A DNA stretch of 64,000 nucleotides, from the NCBI GenBank assembly GCA_033239525.1, contig BSYO01000025.1, positions 12,434,001 to 12,498,000 of the forward strand, in the 5' to 3' direction. The translations under genes and the position numbers were made by a program. Below the pieces are notes generated by a model. The model was not told where the DNA came from and ran no database searches. It worked only from the letters and a program-made list of their open reading frames with translations. Positions 14,152 through 25,215 of the stretch are shown one piece after another. The first letter of the stretch is position 1. Each line of letters begins with the position of its first letter. Source of the DNA: Nepenthes gracilis. Lineage: Eukaryota; Streptophyta; Magnoliopsida; Caryophyllales; Nepenthaceae.

Positions 14152-14247
14152 TTTGTTTTAAGCATGCTCATATATGACTCTTATACCCGTTAGTGTCTGT
14201 TTGTTTTAAGCATGCTCATATATGACTCTTATGCCCATTAGTGCCTG
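14152..14247. repeat. 48-bp tandem duplication
   Basis: Two adjacent 48-bp units beginning TTTGTTTTAAGCATGCTCAT, with three single-base differences. Confidence 0.88.
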
Positions 14248-14419
14248 TTATACTTTTTGCACTATGGTCTAATACATAATTTTTAACCAAAACTCATAAT
14301 TAATTTTAATTTTTCATCAATTTACTTTAATTCAATATTATTATACAAATCTTAGTTTTAAGATCTCATATTTCTAACTTCTTTATAAAAATTTTGCCAT
14401 TAAAATACGTACCTTAATA

Positions 14420-14962
14420 AAGAAACAAATAATGGTACTTTTCTTATATCACATCTTCCTGCTCCCACGTAGTTTCCTCATAAAAATAGTTTACCTATAA
14501 TACCTTGACCAAGGGAATAAATTTAGTATGAAGAACTTGATATCATTGTCTTAAAATTTAAATTGATTCTTCAACATATACCAAATCTTCATTTAGCTCC
14601 AATGGTTCATACTTAATAATGTGAGAAGGGTAAAAAACATAATTGTCCAACACTATCCAAAATCCTAAAAAGTCTAATAAACTTTGGCTTTAATTTTCTT
14701 TAAGACGAATATTGACTCTTCCTTCAATGGAGATATTTTTAAAAGTATATGATCCCTAATTTCAAAATTTAGCTTGGGCCTACTGGGGTCTGCATAATAC
14801 TTTTGACATTATTGAGTGACTTGAAACTGATATTAGATTAAATGAATCTTCTCTAATGTCTCTTGGATCACTTGTGGTCATAAAAGTCTTCAATCTTCAA
14901 ATTCTTTCCGATTAAATGGCGAACAACCTTTTTTTTCATACAACATTTTTAAAGGTGTCATA
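14420..14962 (-). pseudogene. Chromovirus integrase C-terminus and chromodomain-like tail
   Basis: Read in shifting frames on the minus strand: PLKMLYEKKG, then IQETLEKIHLI, then KLNFEIRDHILLKISPLK, then YEPLELNED and FIPLVKVL. This is the diagnostic end of plant chromovirus integrase: the GPY/F-region lead-in followed by the chromo-like tail that directs insertion into heterochromatin. Many stops are present. It continues the piece at 17425-17675. Confidence 0.75.
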
Positions 14963-14967
14963 TTTAT
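14963..14967. other. Target duplication of the 14968-17419 solo LTR (left)
   Basis: TTTAT here against CTTAT at 17420-17424, one mismatch. The LTR edge is ambiguous by one base because the T at 14967 can belong to either. The interrupted integrase supports the placement. Confidence 0.65.
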
Positions 14968-17419
14968 GTGACAGACCGTATTTTTCTGTCAAAAATCCTA
15001 TAGAGTTTTGTCTGTAATACAGACATCCACAAATAAAAAACTTGTATAATCTCTTATACAAAATAATAAACATCCAAATATTTTAACATCCGACATCATA
15101 CAATAAACAACACACAATACCATACAAGATCCAATTATCACATATTATTTGTAGCTTCAACGCTGTGTATCTAAATACACTATCAATCAAGAGAGATACT
15201 ATTAGGTACCTATTACAAACCACAATAATCTGTGAAAGTTTAAAAAAATTCAAACGATAGCGAAAACTAAATCATCTGCTCATCAGTCTCATATGCAATA
15301 TACATTAAGATTCCGAAAGAAATATAAATGTATATACAATTTTTCATGATATAAATAAGACTACAATTTCTAAGTTTTTGACATGATTTTCTATATCAAA
15401 GTTTAGACCACTTTAAATCTCCACGATATCCCATCGGGTATATCAAACTTGTGCTAAATTAGAGATAATAAAAAGTAAGGATGAGCTAACAGTTCAACAA
15501 GTACAACATTATCAAAGACAACAGCAATATGTAAGAAAAATAAAGCAAAAGAGGAATATATGAGTATGATGAGGATGCATAAATATAAATATGATCGAAT
15601 ATACTTTTGGAATACAATTAACTTCTCATATTTTATCATTCTTTATTTGATAATGTAATTTATACATAATTACTCATTTTTGTGGATCAGGGCCAATAAA
15701 CCTTACTAGTTAAAGGTGCAAGAGAACGAGAAAAGAAATGTATTAAGTTATACATTCTAAAACATCGGCTACATTTTAGGTCTATAACTACTCAACCATC
15801 ATTTATTATATCAGTTGTATTTTAGGCCTGTAACTATTTGGCCATCATCTATATCCCCACATGTACCCCTGGGACCAAGGGGCAGTCCTCGTCCTTCTAT
15901 AATAATATCCAAAGGCTTGTCAAAAGTATTACTTGCTAAAATACGTGGTTAAGATAATTCTTAAGTCTTTACTGTAATGCTAATGGCAGGCGAAAGGGTA
16001 TTATCTCCGTAACACAATTCAGTGGTCCTAGTTTTGTGGTTCCTTATTCATTTGGGGAAAGGTCTACCACAATTCGATTCACAATATCTCTATCCGGGAG
16101 AACAATCCGATCACATAACACATTGTGGACTTTCCTCCGAACGTATATACGATTATTATCTTTCCTTCGAATTTAAATCTTTTCATAACTCATTTTGCAT
16201 ATACGAATATCATAAATATAGAAAAGAATAGAGATTCTTACCACCGAGAGGCAATTATAACTTTAGAGGCTTCCAACTCACATTTCATTAACAATCGATT
16301 AATAAATATGATTTTGAAATAATAATTAATTATATGCAAATATATATACAGCTTAATTAACAGCTAGACAATGTGGAATTATGCAAAAATTACCAAAGAG
16401 CTCAAGTGAATAGTGTACGTGAACAGTGCACAGCTGCCCATATCGGTAATTCATAAAATTTCGGGTATCTAATGGATAAATTACTAAATTCAATACATGG
16501 GTAAACATAACCTCAATTCAATTTATACATAAAACTTGAAATATGTCCCCAAACGAGGTCTAGGCGTGGGTCTAGGGTTTCGCGAACAAAAATTCACATA
16601 AATCTACCAAATTGGATATCCAATCGATAAATTAACTTATCTAGGACATGGACAATGATATTCTAGTCTCAATTTATACAAAAACCCCAAAAATCGAAAG
16701 CCAAAACAACCCTAGAGCAAGGTTAGGGCTTATATGCAAAAATCGACAAAAATTGACAAAAACCTCAAATTTGAACACAAAATTTATATATATGCATGAT
16801 TAAACTATGGGCATCACATATACATATATGGGTTCGGTATCGGGATAATAATACTCAAAGGGAATAGATCAAAAATCAAAAAAAAGGAAGAAAAGGGTAT
16901 GGGTGTACTTGCCTTAACTCGATCTACGATTTCTCTAACTAGCTCCAAGCCTAAATTGAATCCGAAAGTCTTCGTTTGTTCAATTTCTCTCTCTTCTCTA
17001 CGCCCTCTTTCTCTCCCGTGCGCCCCCCCAAACCGTGTGGCCAATGGTTAAAAAAGAACTCAAATGCAGCTTTTATGAGTAATAGTATTCAAGCGCTAAT
17101 TAAGCGCCAAGAGACCCAAAGGGCCGCACTCGAGCGCCCCTCGGGCACTTCTCAAGAGGCCTGGTTCTACCAAATGCACCCTGGGCGTGCCCTGGGTGCT
17201 CATTAGGTGTATTAGTTCTGTTATTTCCTCCCAAGTAGTGTCTTAGGCGATAGTCAAGTGCCATGCCTCTCACCCTTATTTCGCTTTTGGTACTTACTTT
17301 TTCAAATACTTTAAACCCACTTTTGATTATACAAATATAATTATCCTACAATTACTATATTTTAGAATTTGAAACCTTTCCTCTCTTTTTTATTATATTT
17401 TTAGAAACTGCACCTTACA
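14968..17419 (-). repeat. Solo LTR, TGTAAGG family, inserted in chromovirus integrase
   Basis: About 2.45 kb on the minus strand, starting TGTAAGGTGCAG and ending CGGTCTGTCACA. No internal region or second LTR adjoins it, so it is a solo LTR left by LTR-LTR recombination. It shares layout with copies at 17676, 48087 and 53865: a GC-rich block with CTCGAGCGC (17129-17137), a TATA-like ATAAAAGC, a purine-rich leader, a splice-donor-like site (here GCAAGT, about 16908) and a TAGTAAGGTTTATTGG block (about 15700). The small open frames at 16022-17206 lie inside this LTR and match nothing. Confidence 0.8.
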
Positions 17420-17424
17420 CTTAT

Positions 17425-17675
17425 GTTGGCCTAATAATTACTATTATAGACAAAATTGACTAGTGGCAAGTAATCATTCCAATTTTGTTTCATTTCTAAA
17501 ATCAATGCTCTCAACATGTCCACAAATTTTGAATTGTTTGCTCTAATAGTTCATCTATTTGTAGGTGATACGCTATGCTAAATTTTAGCTTAGTGCTTAG
17601 ATCTTAGTGCAATCTCTCTTAAAATTTAGATATAAATCTTGAATTTCAATTTGACACAATTAAATTTGTAACTCA
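17425..17675 (-). pseudogene. Chromovirus integrase core, middle piece
   Basis: Minus strand reads LKFSIAYHLQIDELLEQTIQ and then, past several stops, LPLVNFVYNSNY-like sequence. It corresponds to the FSTAYHPQTDGQSERTIQ block around the catalytic Glu of the integrase D,D(35)E triad. The Gly of DGQ and the catalytic-region Glu are altered. It lies between two solo LTRs and links the 20231 piece to the 14962 piece. Confidence 0.75.
17671..17675. other. Target duplication of the 17676-20230 solo LTR (left)
   Basis: ACTCA here against ACTCT at 20231-20235, one mismatch in five, flanking the LTR exactly. Confidence 0.75.
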
Positions 17676-20230
17676 TGTAAGGTATCGATTTTTACCATAT
17701 GGTAATTAGGAGTAATTAAATTAATTAAATGGATCGAAATCTAAGGACACATGAGGAGTTAGATTGAAAGGCCCGAAGACCCGGAATTGGTGGATTTGGA
17801 AACCGGTATTATAATCTCGAAATATTAATTTACAAATAGGATTTAGGTTCTGATTTACGATAACCATGTTATATTAAATTAATATAATCAATATTAGGCT
17901 TACGGTACACGGGATAATATGTTTTGGAGGCGGTGCCGGGTAGCCACTGTTCCCAGGGAGCTAGTGCCCATTGGGTGCTCAAGTGCTCGGGGCAAGCGCG
18001 ATTAAAGGGGAGCGCTGGCTCAGGATATTTAAACCTGCGAGGATTTGGATCTGGCGAGATTTTGGCCTCCACACATGGGAAGAGAGAGAGGGAGGGAGAA
18101 GAGAGAGAAGGGAGAATTCAAGGTCACAGAGTCTAATTTCGAACTCGAGCCAATTAGAGAAGTGATAGATCGGGTCGAGGTAAGTGTACTCATACCCTCA
18201 TCTTTTATTTTCATACACTTTTATTTAATTTTTTTCTAGTATCTTCGTTCCGATACTTGATTAAAGTTATATTTTGTAGTTCCTATGACTAAAGTATGCA
18301 CATATGTAAATTTGGTATCCAAATTCGTAGATTTTATCAGTTTTCGGACTAGAAAACCCTAACCCCATGCCTTGACATTTTACCAATGAATTTTTGGGAT
18401 TTTTACTTAATTTGGGTATAGAAAATGATTACGCACAACGTGGGCACGTTAATTTATCGACTGGGTATTAACATTTGTGATTTTATATGGGATTTCGTTT
18501 GAGGAGACCCTAAACCATGCATGGAGCCCATTTAGTGGATTAAATTGAGTTTGATGTATAAATTGACTTGGGATTATAATTACCCATACTTTAAATTTGA
18601 TAAGATACCATTTGGATGCCTAAAATTCTGAAAATCAATTGATATGTGCAACCGAGTACTGTTTACACGCACTATTCATGTGCCGGTGCTGTTCACCCAA
18701 GGTCCATAAGCAATATTTTGTATAATTTCACATTGTTTAATTGTTGATTAAGTAATATATATTTTTATAAGCTCAATTGTAGAACCTGAAAGTTTTGGCA
18801 TATTCAATTTGAAGGAAATTCATATCCGAAAGCCTTTCAAGTCAATCTGCTTTTTGATAGTAAAAGTTTTTTATTCCAAGCCTTATGATAAATTATGCAC
18901 GTATCATGAACATATTAATCCAAAATATTCCAAAAATCATGTTATGAACCATTTATAAAAAATTATCGATTAAAAGCTTAAGATTTCATTTGGCTTAATG
19001 TAAAAAGAAAATTTGATGATGGAGGGAATTTCGTAATCAAGAGTTTGGACCTATGAATTGATTGACTTTTAGAATGTTCTTCAATAGAGTGGGAACGAAG
19101 GATTTCATGCTTAAGAATAGAATTTCTTAATGAACGAGTACTCGGACCAACGGTTATGGATAGCAAATTTAGAAATGCCAAAATATTATAGTGGAAACTC
19201 AAGGAATACTCTGACCGTATTTTATCACAAGTAATAATCTTGGCATGCCTTAATATATTATGGTGGAATGTTGTGTCTGTTTTGGAACTGCTGGGCGATT
19301 TTTGGCCCTGTTTATAGGGATTGTATGTAAATGTCCTGTCTCTGGATCTAAAATAGGAAGAGTTTGGATTTTTAATTGTATAGGTGCACATAATCCGAGT
19401 TACAACCAACCGCTCTTTTGTTAGTGAGGCCTATTGCACTTGGCCCCTAAACAAAATAAGCCTTCGACATAAATTAATAATTAAGACAAGACAAAGAATA
19501 AACTAAAGGAATATGGAATGAATCATGAAGTTTCTCTTTTGAATCACGATAGTCACATATGCATATCTATCCTTTTTATAGGCATTATTATGTTTCAAAT
19601 ATGAGTTTGAATGCTTCTCAATATTCTTATGTGTCTTGCTGAACTGTTAGCTCACTCTTATTTCTTTTTTTCTTTCAGATGAGACCCATGAGTCGGTACC
19701 CGATTAGTTGGAGTAAGGAAATGGACTTACTTAAGGAGATTTGTTGGATTTCGGAGGCTTAGAATTTTGCGTGTGTTTAACGTATCGAAATATAAATAGT
19801 TAAGTTAGATTAATACTGTGTATTAAATTGTGGCATATTGTTATTATTATGGATTATTGATATGCTTTTACAGGTTGTTTATGGATTTAGTTCTACTTTC
19901 GTAATTTTGACTTTGGATTTATTTTGGTCTAGATGACATCTCTATTTAGATCCAACATAATAGTTAAGGAGTACTGTGTTGGAGTCATGGATGATATAAT
20001 ATTTGTTGGTCCTGTGTGTGTTGTAGAGTAAATTTTAAAATCTGGATATTTATATGCTTATGTAGGTTTAATTAATCAGGTTGTATATATAATTTTTGTC
20101 CAATTACAGTGAAAACTCTGTTCAATTTTTTGTAGAATTTGATATTTTAAATTGATTGCATATTTGTCTGATTTGGTTAAGTAAATTTATTGATGGAGGT
20201 CATAAGAGAAAAATGACCGGTTCCGTCATA
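17676..20230 (+). repeat. Solo LTR, TGTAAGG family, plus orientation
   Basis: 2,555 bp starting TGTAAGGTATCG and ending CCGTCATA (decayed from TCACA), with a 5-bp duplication. Promoter-like parts are legible: a GC-rich block at 17930-18020, TATA-like GATATTTAAAC at about 18025, and a GA-rich leader at 18078-18120. A strong splice donor G|GTAAGTG sits at 18180 and a matching acceptor TTTCTTTCAG at 19678, followed by ATGAGACCC. The predicted intron is 1,499 nt. The 143-codon minus-strand frame at 18978-19409 lies within this intron and has no recognisable content. Confidence 0.82.
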
Positions 20231-21062
20231 ACTCTACGAAATCTGACTACTTTATTTATTTACAATTGTGCCAAATGCACCCTTAAAAATGTCATCTGGG
20301 TGATAATAAAATGAGACGACTTTATTAATAGGTTCACAATCACCCATATCACATCATGATCTAGATGTTCTCTCTAAATCCATTACAAAATTTATTGTTA
20401 TGTGCTCCTATTTGTAACTAATTATTATCATTGGTTGCAAAAGGCCTAATGGTTTCTTATGTTCGACATTTTCTTGTTGATAGATTATTCACTTTTCTAT
20501 GAAAATTAGAATTTCTCTTTTCATATTCAACCACCAAAAAATCTTCATTAAATTTTCATTTATTGTATTTATTTTCGAGTGAATCGTATACTTAGATTTA
20601 TGGGTTTCATGAAAGATTTATACCTTTGACTCTTCCTTATTAGATACACAAATAAGATTTTAAAACCTCAAAACTCTATTAGTACGAATATTAAGTCAAT
20701 CATTGTTGTCTATTTAAACCTTTGACTATATATACAAAAATGGATCATCTATTGCATTTTCTTAATCCTTTCAAAACTTTTTGATTGTACCTAAAAGTAT
20801 AATATGACTATGCACAAACCTTGAGATTGCAATCAAATGTTACACTTCTTTATTCCATCTAACATCTCAATTTCCTAAATTATTGAATTATCTATCAAAT
20901 TAGCTTGCTTACGACTCAACGTGTCCACTATCATATTAGCCTTCCTTGGTTGATAGTGGATCTCACAATTGCAATCTTTCAATAAGTCCATCAATCACCT
21001 TTGTTTTATATTTAATTCTTTTTGGCAGAATAGGTAATTTAAGCTCTTATGATTCAAATATA
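20231..21062 (-). pseudogene. Chromovirus integrase, N-terminal part and first core piece
   Basis: The minus strand just right of the solo LTR reads DVIWVIVNLLIKSSHFI, matching the block around the first catalytic Asp in chromovirus integrase, then LAQL and VVRF. Further right it merges into the decayed zinc-binding region and the RNase H-integrase linker up to 21062. Stops and indels are frequent. Confidence 0.7.
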
Positions 21063-22240
21063 TCACGAGTTCACTTCATTTAGATAGTGTCTCCAAATCT
21101 TTAATGAAAAGATGACGACATATAGCTTTAGGTTATAGGTAGGATAATTCTCCTCATAGACTTTGAATTGTCTCAATCTATAGGGAATCACTTTCCCATA
21201 TTGTTTCAATTTACTACCTAATCTTCTCTTGGATGCATCACAATGGATTATATAATCTTCAGATCTTTTCAAAATAGTTAAAATTGGGGTGGTCATTGAA
21301 TGATTCTTTAACTACTAAAAACTCTTTTTATAATCCTCTTCCTAATTGAATGCCACCTTTTTTTTTTTCGTTAGGTGAGTTAATGGCACTGAATCCTCGA
21401 GAAATTGTCCATAAACTCCTATAATACCTAGATAAACTAAGAAAATTCTTCACTTTTATTACACTTATGGGTTGAATCCAATCATGATAGCTTCAATCTT
21501 TTTCTAGTCAACTAAAACACATCCTTTCAATATTACATGGCCTACGAAAGCAACTTTCTTAAGCTAAAATTCACACTACTTTATCTTGCTATGTAGTTGT
21601 CCTCCCCTAAGTGTTTACAATACAATTTCAAATGAATCTCATATTCCTCATAATTTTTCAAATATATTAAAATATTATCAATAAAAACTACCAAAAATGA
21701 ATCAATATAAGGTTGAAACATCAGATTTATTAGGTCAAGGAACACTGTATAGACGTTAGTTAATCCAAAAGGTATCACTAGGAACTTGTAATAGCCATAT
21801 CTTATTCAAAAGGCTATCTTCGCTATATTCTAATTGATTCTTAGTTGATGATAATTGAACAAATGTTACTTTTTGAAAACACTTGAGTTCTTTATAATTG
21901 ATCAAATAAACTATTTATTCTCAGTATGGGGTACTTATCCTTGATAATTATTTTGTTAAGCTCCTGATAGTCTATATATGATCTCATAGTTTAATCTTTT
22001 TCTTTACGAATAAAAATAGTACACCTAGTGGAGACATACTCGGTCTAGTGAAATTGTTCTCTAATAATTCTTGTAATTGCTTCTTTAGTTCTTTCAACCT
22101 GGAAATAGTTATCCTATGTGGAGCATTGAAAATTAGCCTAGATCTCGGCACAAACTCAATTTTAAATTCAACGTCCTTACTGAGAAATAACTCAGGCAGG
22201 TCATTAAAAGAACTGAATAATTGAGGTTTTCGACTCCACT
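21063..22240 (-). pseudogene. Chromovirus reverse transcriptase and RNase H (broken)
   Basis: Three readable minus-strand pieces. 22240-21984 has LKELKKQLQELLENNFTRPS and SPLGVLFLFVKKK, the start of gypsy reverse transcriptase. 21778-21581 has IPFGLTN and FIDNILIYLKNYEEYEIHL, the catalytic block in which the usual second Asp of IDD has become Asn. 21296-21063 has YIIHCDASKRRLGSKL and ALKIWRHYL-like SLKIWRHYL, the RNase H start. The spacing fits the Tekay/Del group. The Asn change alone would kill the polymerase. Confidence 0.85.
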
Positions 22241-23186
22241 TAGGATTGGGAAAGTCCTCGGAGACCAAACTACCGAACGGACGTGCTATTTGTCCCAGGT
22301 CACGTAGACGCCTCTTCCATAGCCAAACGAAGACCTTAACTTACGAGACGAGGCGACGTTGCAGTAGGTACAATCCAGGGAACTAATTGTCCTAGTCCTG
22401 CTAGATCCCAAGGATTCGGAGAAATACGACCAGATAGGAAGCTCACTGCCAGAAACCATCTGAAACCAACTCATCAGCTTCCTGCGAGAGAACTCAGACA
22501 TTTTTGCCTGGGTACCAAGTGACATGCCAAGGATTTTTATTGAAATAATAGTCCACAAATTAAGCGTAGATCCTCGTCACAAACCCGTCAGGCAAAAGTG
22601 CAGGAACTACTTAGCGGAGACGCTGGTGGCCATTTGCGAAGAAGTGAAGAAACTCCTAGATGTCAGATTCATCCGAGAAGTACAGTACCCTGATTGGCTA
22701 TTAAATGTGATCATGGTGAAAAGGAATAATGGAAAGTGGAGAATTTGCATAGACTTCACGGACCTTAATAAACCGTTCCCCAAGGAAAGCTTCTCTCTCC
22801 CCAGAATTGATCAACTTGTAAACTCAATGTCCAATCATGAACTTTTAAGCTTATGAACGTGTACTCAGGTTACAACCAAATAAAGATGAGCCCCGAAGAT
22901 GAGGAATACACATCATTCATGATGGACCAAGGGACATATTGTTACAATGTGATGCTCTTTGGTCTCAAGAATGCGGGTGTAACTTACCAACGGCTTGTAA
23001 ATAAAATATTTCAGGACCAGATAGGCTAAAATATGGAGGTCTATGTAGATAATATGCTTGTTAAAAGAAAAATAAGCAACCATCACATCCAAGACCTGGC
23101 CGAGACCTTCAACGTGCTCGGGATTCACTAAATGAAACTCAACCCAGGCAAGTGTACGTTTGGAGTAGCATCTGGAAAGTTCCTGA
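22240..23186 (+). mobile_element. Old Tat-type gypsy pol fragment
   Basis: Colinear with 27320-28260 of the large Tat element, in the same orientation but much more diverged. It covers the protease-reverse transcriptase linker and reverse transcriptase. The open piece at 22524-22856 has VDPRHKPVRQK, WRICIDFTDLNK and FPKESFSLPRID. Further on, the catalytic YVDDM has become YVDNM, and stops interrupt the frame. Both ends are abrupt: the left abuts the chromovirus reverse transcriptase at about 22240, the right enters AT-rich DNA at about 23186. No LTR accompanies it. Confidence 0.85.
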
Positions 23187-23922
23187 GTTTGTGCTTAAAT
23201 TAGTTTAAAATTTGACGTAAAGTGGAAAATTAAAAGAACTTTGTTATTATTTCTGTGGGACCCATCTATGATTAGCTTAAAAGATCAAACAAGGTTGTAA
23301 TTGTAAGATTTATTTAGTAATAGTAAAATATGAAGTAATTTATGACTTTAAAAATAAAATTTGGTATACTGAGAGTGCTTGTGACGATTGAATAAAATAA
23401 TAGAAGGGGCGATCAAATATTCAAACTCTCATTTGATTTTTCTTATTTTCATGATAACCGATTCTGTGTGTTTATTTAGATTTCGTGTGCATATTTTGTT
23501 AGTATTTCATAGATAAGTAAGTGAGATTGTTTGAAAATTCTAAGGTATTCGGATGAATGAGAGTTTATAAAACTTTAGAGTAATCAATATTTTTTTGATG
23601 CATATTCATTTCAGAGGTTGAGGTCATTGATCCTGAGGAGAAATATTTATAACCGAGTGAATATTGTAAAAGATAATATTAAGGATATCATTGACGATGA
23701 GTATTATAAATAATATGAGCATACTATAAATATAATCTCTTTGAGGATGATTAGAGGAGTAATGAGGATACTATGGATGTTGGGTAGCCTCATAGTATCT
23801 ACCTAATCGTTGAGGCGTAAATATATGATATTTAGTTCATTATAATAGAATAAGATTTAAAAAGGTTATTGTTATCCTATATATTAAAGATTATTATTAT
23901 CTCCTATAGTAGTGACATTTAT
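23187..23922. other. AT-rich spacer left of the large Tat element
   Basis: No gene or known repeat recognised. It may be one half of an older sequence continued at 34258 after the Tat insertion, but I found no duplicated bases to prove that. Confidence 0.4.
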
Positions 23923-24354
23923 AATCTCTTTAACGCCGGGAGCCATGGCAGCAAGCAAGGAAAGCAAAACGTCATGAGGATTCTCGAAGAAAGCCAAGGG
24001 AAGAAAGAAGAAAACACGAAGAATGAATGAGGACGCGACGAAGGATTTAAAGAAATTTTCGAACGAGTGAAAAGGCGCCCTCATCATGACCATTCCACGT
24101 GTCAACTCCCCATACGCAGTAGGCGAGTGCAGGCTTTAGGGTTTCCCGAGGCGACGTCACATCAATCGCCTATCGCATTCAATGCTCCACGAGGAGGGGA
24201 AACGGCGGCGAAAGATAGGTTTCATGTACACAAGAAGACCTCGGACGTCTTTCATGCCAGCAGAAGAAGAAGACCGCGGTCTATGACGGCGAGAAGTTGT
24301 TTGCAAGGCATGTCAAACGGCTGAGCCCTCGAATCGCTTGACATGGGGGGCTCG
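23923..24354 (-). pseudogene. Partial duplicate of the Tat antisense-gene start
   Basis: 432 bp about 97 percent identical by eye to 33025-33456. On the minus strand it holds the antisense gene's start (MAPGVKEI at about 23945) and upstream leader. It runs into the AT-rich flank at 23923, eight codons after that Met. It ends at the purine-rich GGGGGGCTCG just before the LTR. It is therefore the truncated 3' end of another Tat copy sharing the LTR at 24355. Confidence 0.85.
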
Positions 24355-25131
24355 TGATGGGTCCTGGAACCCTGGGCCCAAAATCGCAGACGCAGGCCCA
24401 AAAAGTCGCATAAAAAGGCTGGCCCAAAAGGCCCATAAGCCCTACCAAATTCAAACGGCTGGCTTATTTCCGAGCGCCTGGCCACCCGGATGGGCACTAA
24501 GACCCATTTGAGACGGGGACCACCAGGAAGACCAAAACGACCCAGATGCCAGCTCAGCGCATGCTGCCACGAGCGACCAACGGCTCCTGACACGCCGTAC
24601 CTGCAGGCCATGCGCCTCTGAGCACCGTGTGCAGGCGCGACAGTGTCCCCTGCCGTGATCGCATCCACAGTGGTGGCGATGGTAGCAGGCAACCCTGACA
24701 TGCCAGCGCCACGTGTCGTCTCCCTTACGGCATCACGTTCTCTATAAATACCCAACTTCAGCAACTGAAGAAGGACTTTTTTTTTGCTTCTGGATCCTCC
24801 TACCCATACTCTAGCAAAAAACCCTCCAAAGAAGAGAGAAAACAGAGAAGTTACATTTCTTACGCTGTAACATCCTGAGGACGTTAAAGTTTCCCAGGCA
24901 TCCATTGTTGTACTTTCTCTTCACCATAGTGAGATTTCTCGGACTGCCCGTCCGCTACCGTGGTTTTTCACCCTTCGCCAGATTGAGGGGTTTTCCACGT
25001 AAACTGACGTGTTCTTCCACTGCCCACGTACTTTTCTCTCTTCACTCAACTTCTACTTACTTTGCGTTGCTCCAATCTGCCCGTCCGCTCGTATTCGATT
25101 TAACGCACGGCCGAGTCAACCGGACGCAACA
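24355..25131 (+). repeat. Left (5') LTR of the Tat element
   Basis: 777 bp, TGATGGGTCC at the start and GACGCAACA at the end. A TATA box TCTATAAATA lies at 24741-24750. It matches 33457-34257 closely at both ends, but a central block (about 24540-24680) is strongly divergent with several indels. The 217-codon open frame on the minus strand at 24252-24905 is a by-product of GC-rich LTR sequence. Confidence 0.88.
24741..24750 (+). promoter_or_regulatory. LTR TATA box
   Basis: TCTATAAATA inside the Tat LTR, repeated at 33852-33861 in the right LTR. A transcription start would be expected about 30 bases downstream. Confidence 0.7.
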
Positions 25132-25150
25132 TTAGCGCCGTCTGTGGGAA
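25132..25150 (+). other. Primer-binding site of the Tat element
   Basis: TTAGCGCCGTCTGTGGGAA directly after the LTR. It resembles the TGGCGCCGT start of a tRNA-Asp complement with one change, and has the TCTGTGGGAA continuation I associate with plant Tat elements. The tRNA assignment is tentative. Confidence 0.7.
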
Positions 25151-25215
25151 GCAACTGAAAATCTGCTTTTCACATTTTTCACAAGTACCCAACAACCCAA
25201 GTTTCAAATCTCCCA

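Larger units (their letters stand above)
10370..14420. other. AT-rich DNA with small tandem duplications, no gene seen
   Basis: No convincing coding region on either strand. Contains a 34-bp duplication at 11482-11549 and a 48-bp duplication at 14152-14247. Its right edge meets the end of an old chromovirus pol at about 14420, so some of 13200-14420 may be that element's decayed 3' end and LTR; I could not delimit it. Confidence 0.45.
14420..22240 (-). mobile_element. Old Ty3/gypsy chromovirus (Tekay/Del type), interrupted by two solo LTRs
   Basis: On the minus strand the order is reverse transcriptase (22240-21300), RNase H (21296-21063), integrase N-terminal part and core (21060-20231), integrase core continued (17675-17425) and integrase C-terminus with chromodomain-like tail (14962-14420). 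The two gaps are filled exactly by LTR insertions at 17676-20230 and 14968-17419, each with near-perfect 5-bp duplications. Removing them joins the integrase in order. Gag, protease and the element's own LTRs were not found. The right edge is cut by a Tat fragment at about 22240. Every domain carries stops. Confidence 0.82.

Noticed and set aside
18978..19409. 143-codon minus-strand frame
   Set aside because: Inside the predicted LTR intron, not recognisable in other LTR copies, and without a known domain.
23732..23931. AATCTCTTT shared by the left flank (23734) and the Tat junction (23923)
   Set aside because: Considered as microhomology that created the junction, but the flank between the two sites shows no matching rearrangement; nine bases in AT-rich DNA can occur by chance.
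24252..24905. 217-codon open frame on the minus strand
   Set aside because: It lies across the Tat LTR, repeats imperfectly in the right LTR and has no family character; GC-rich DNA yields such frames by chance.
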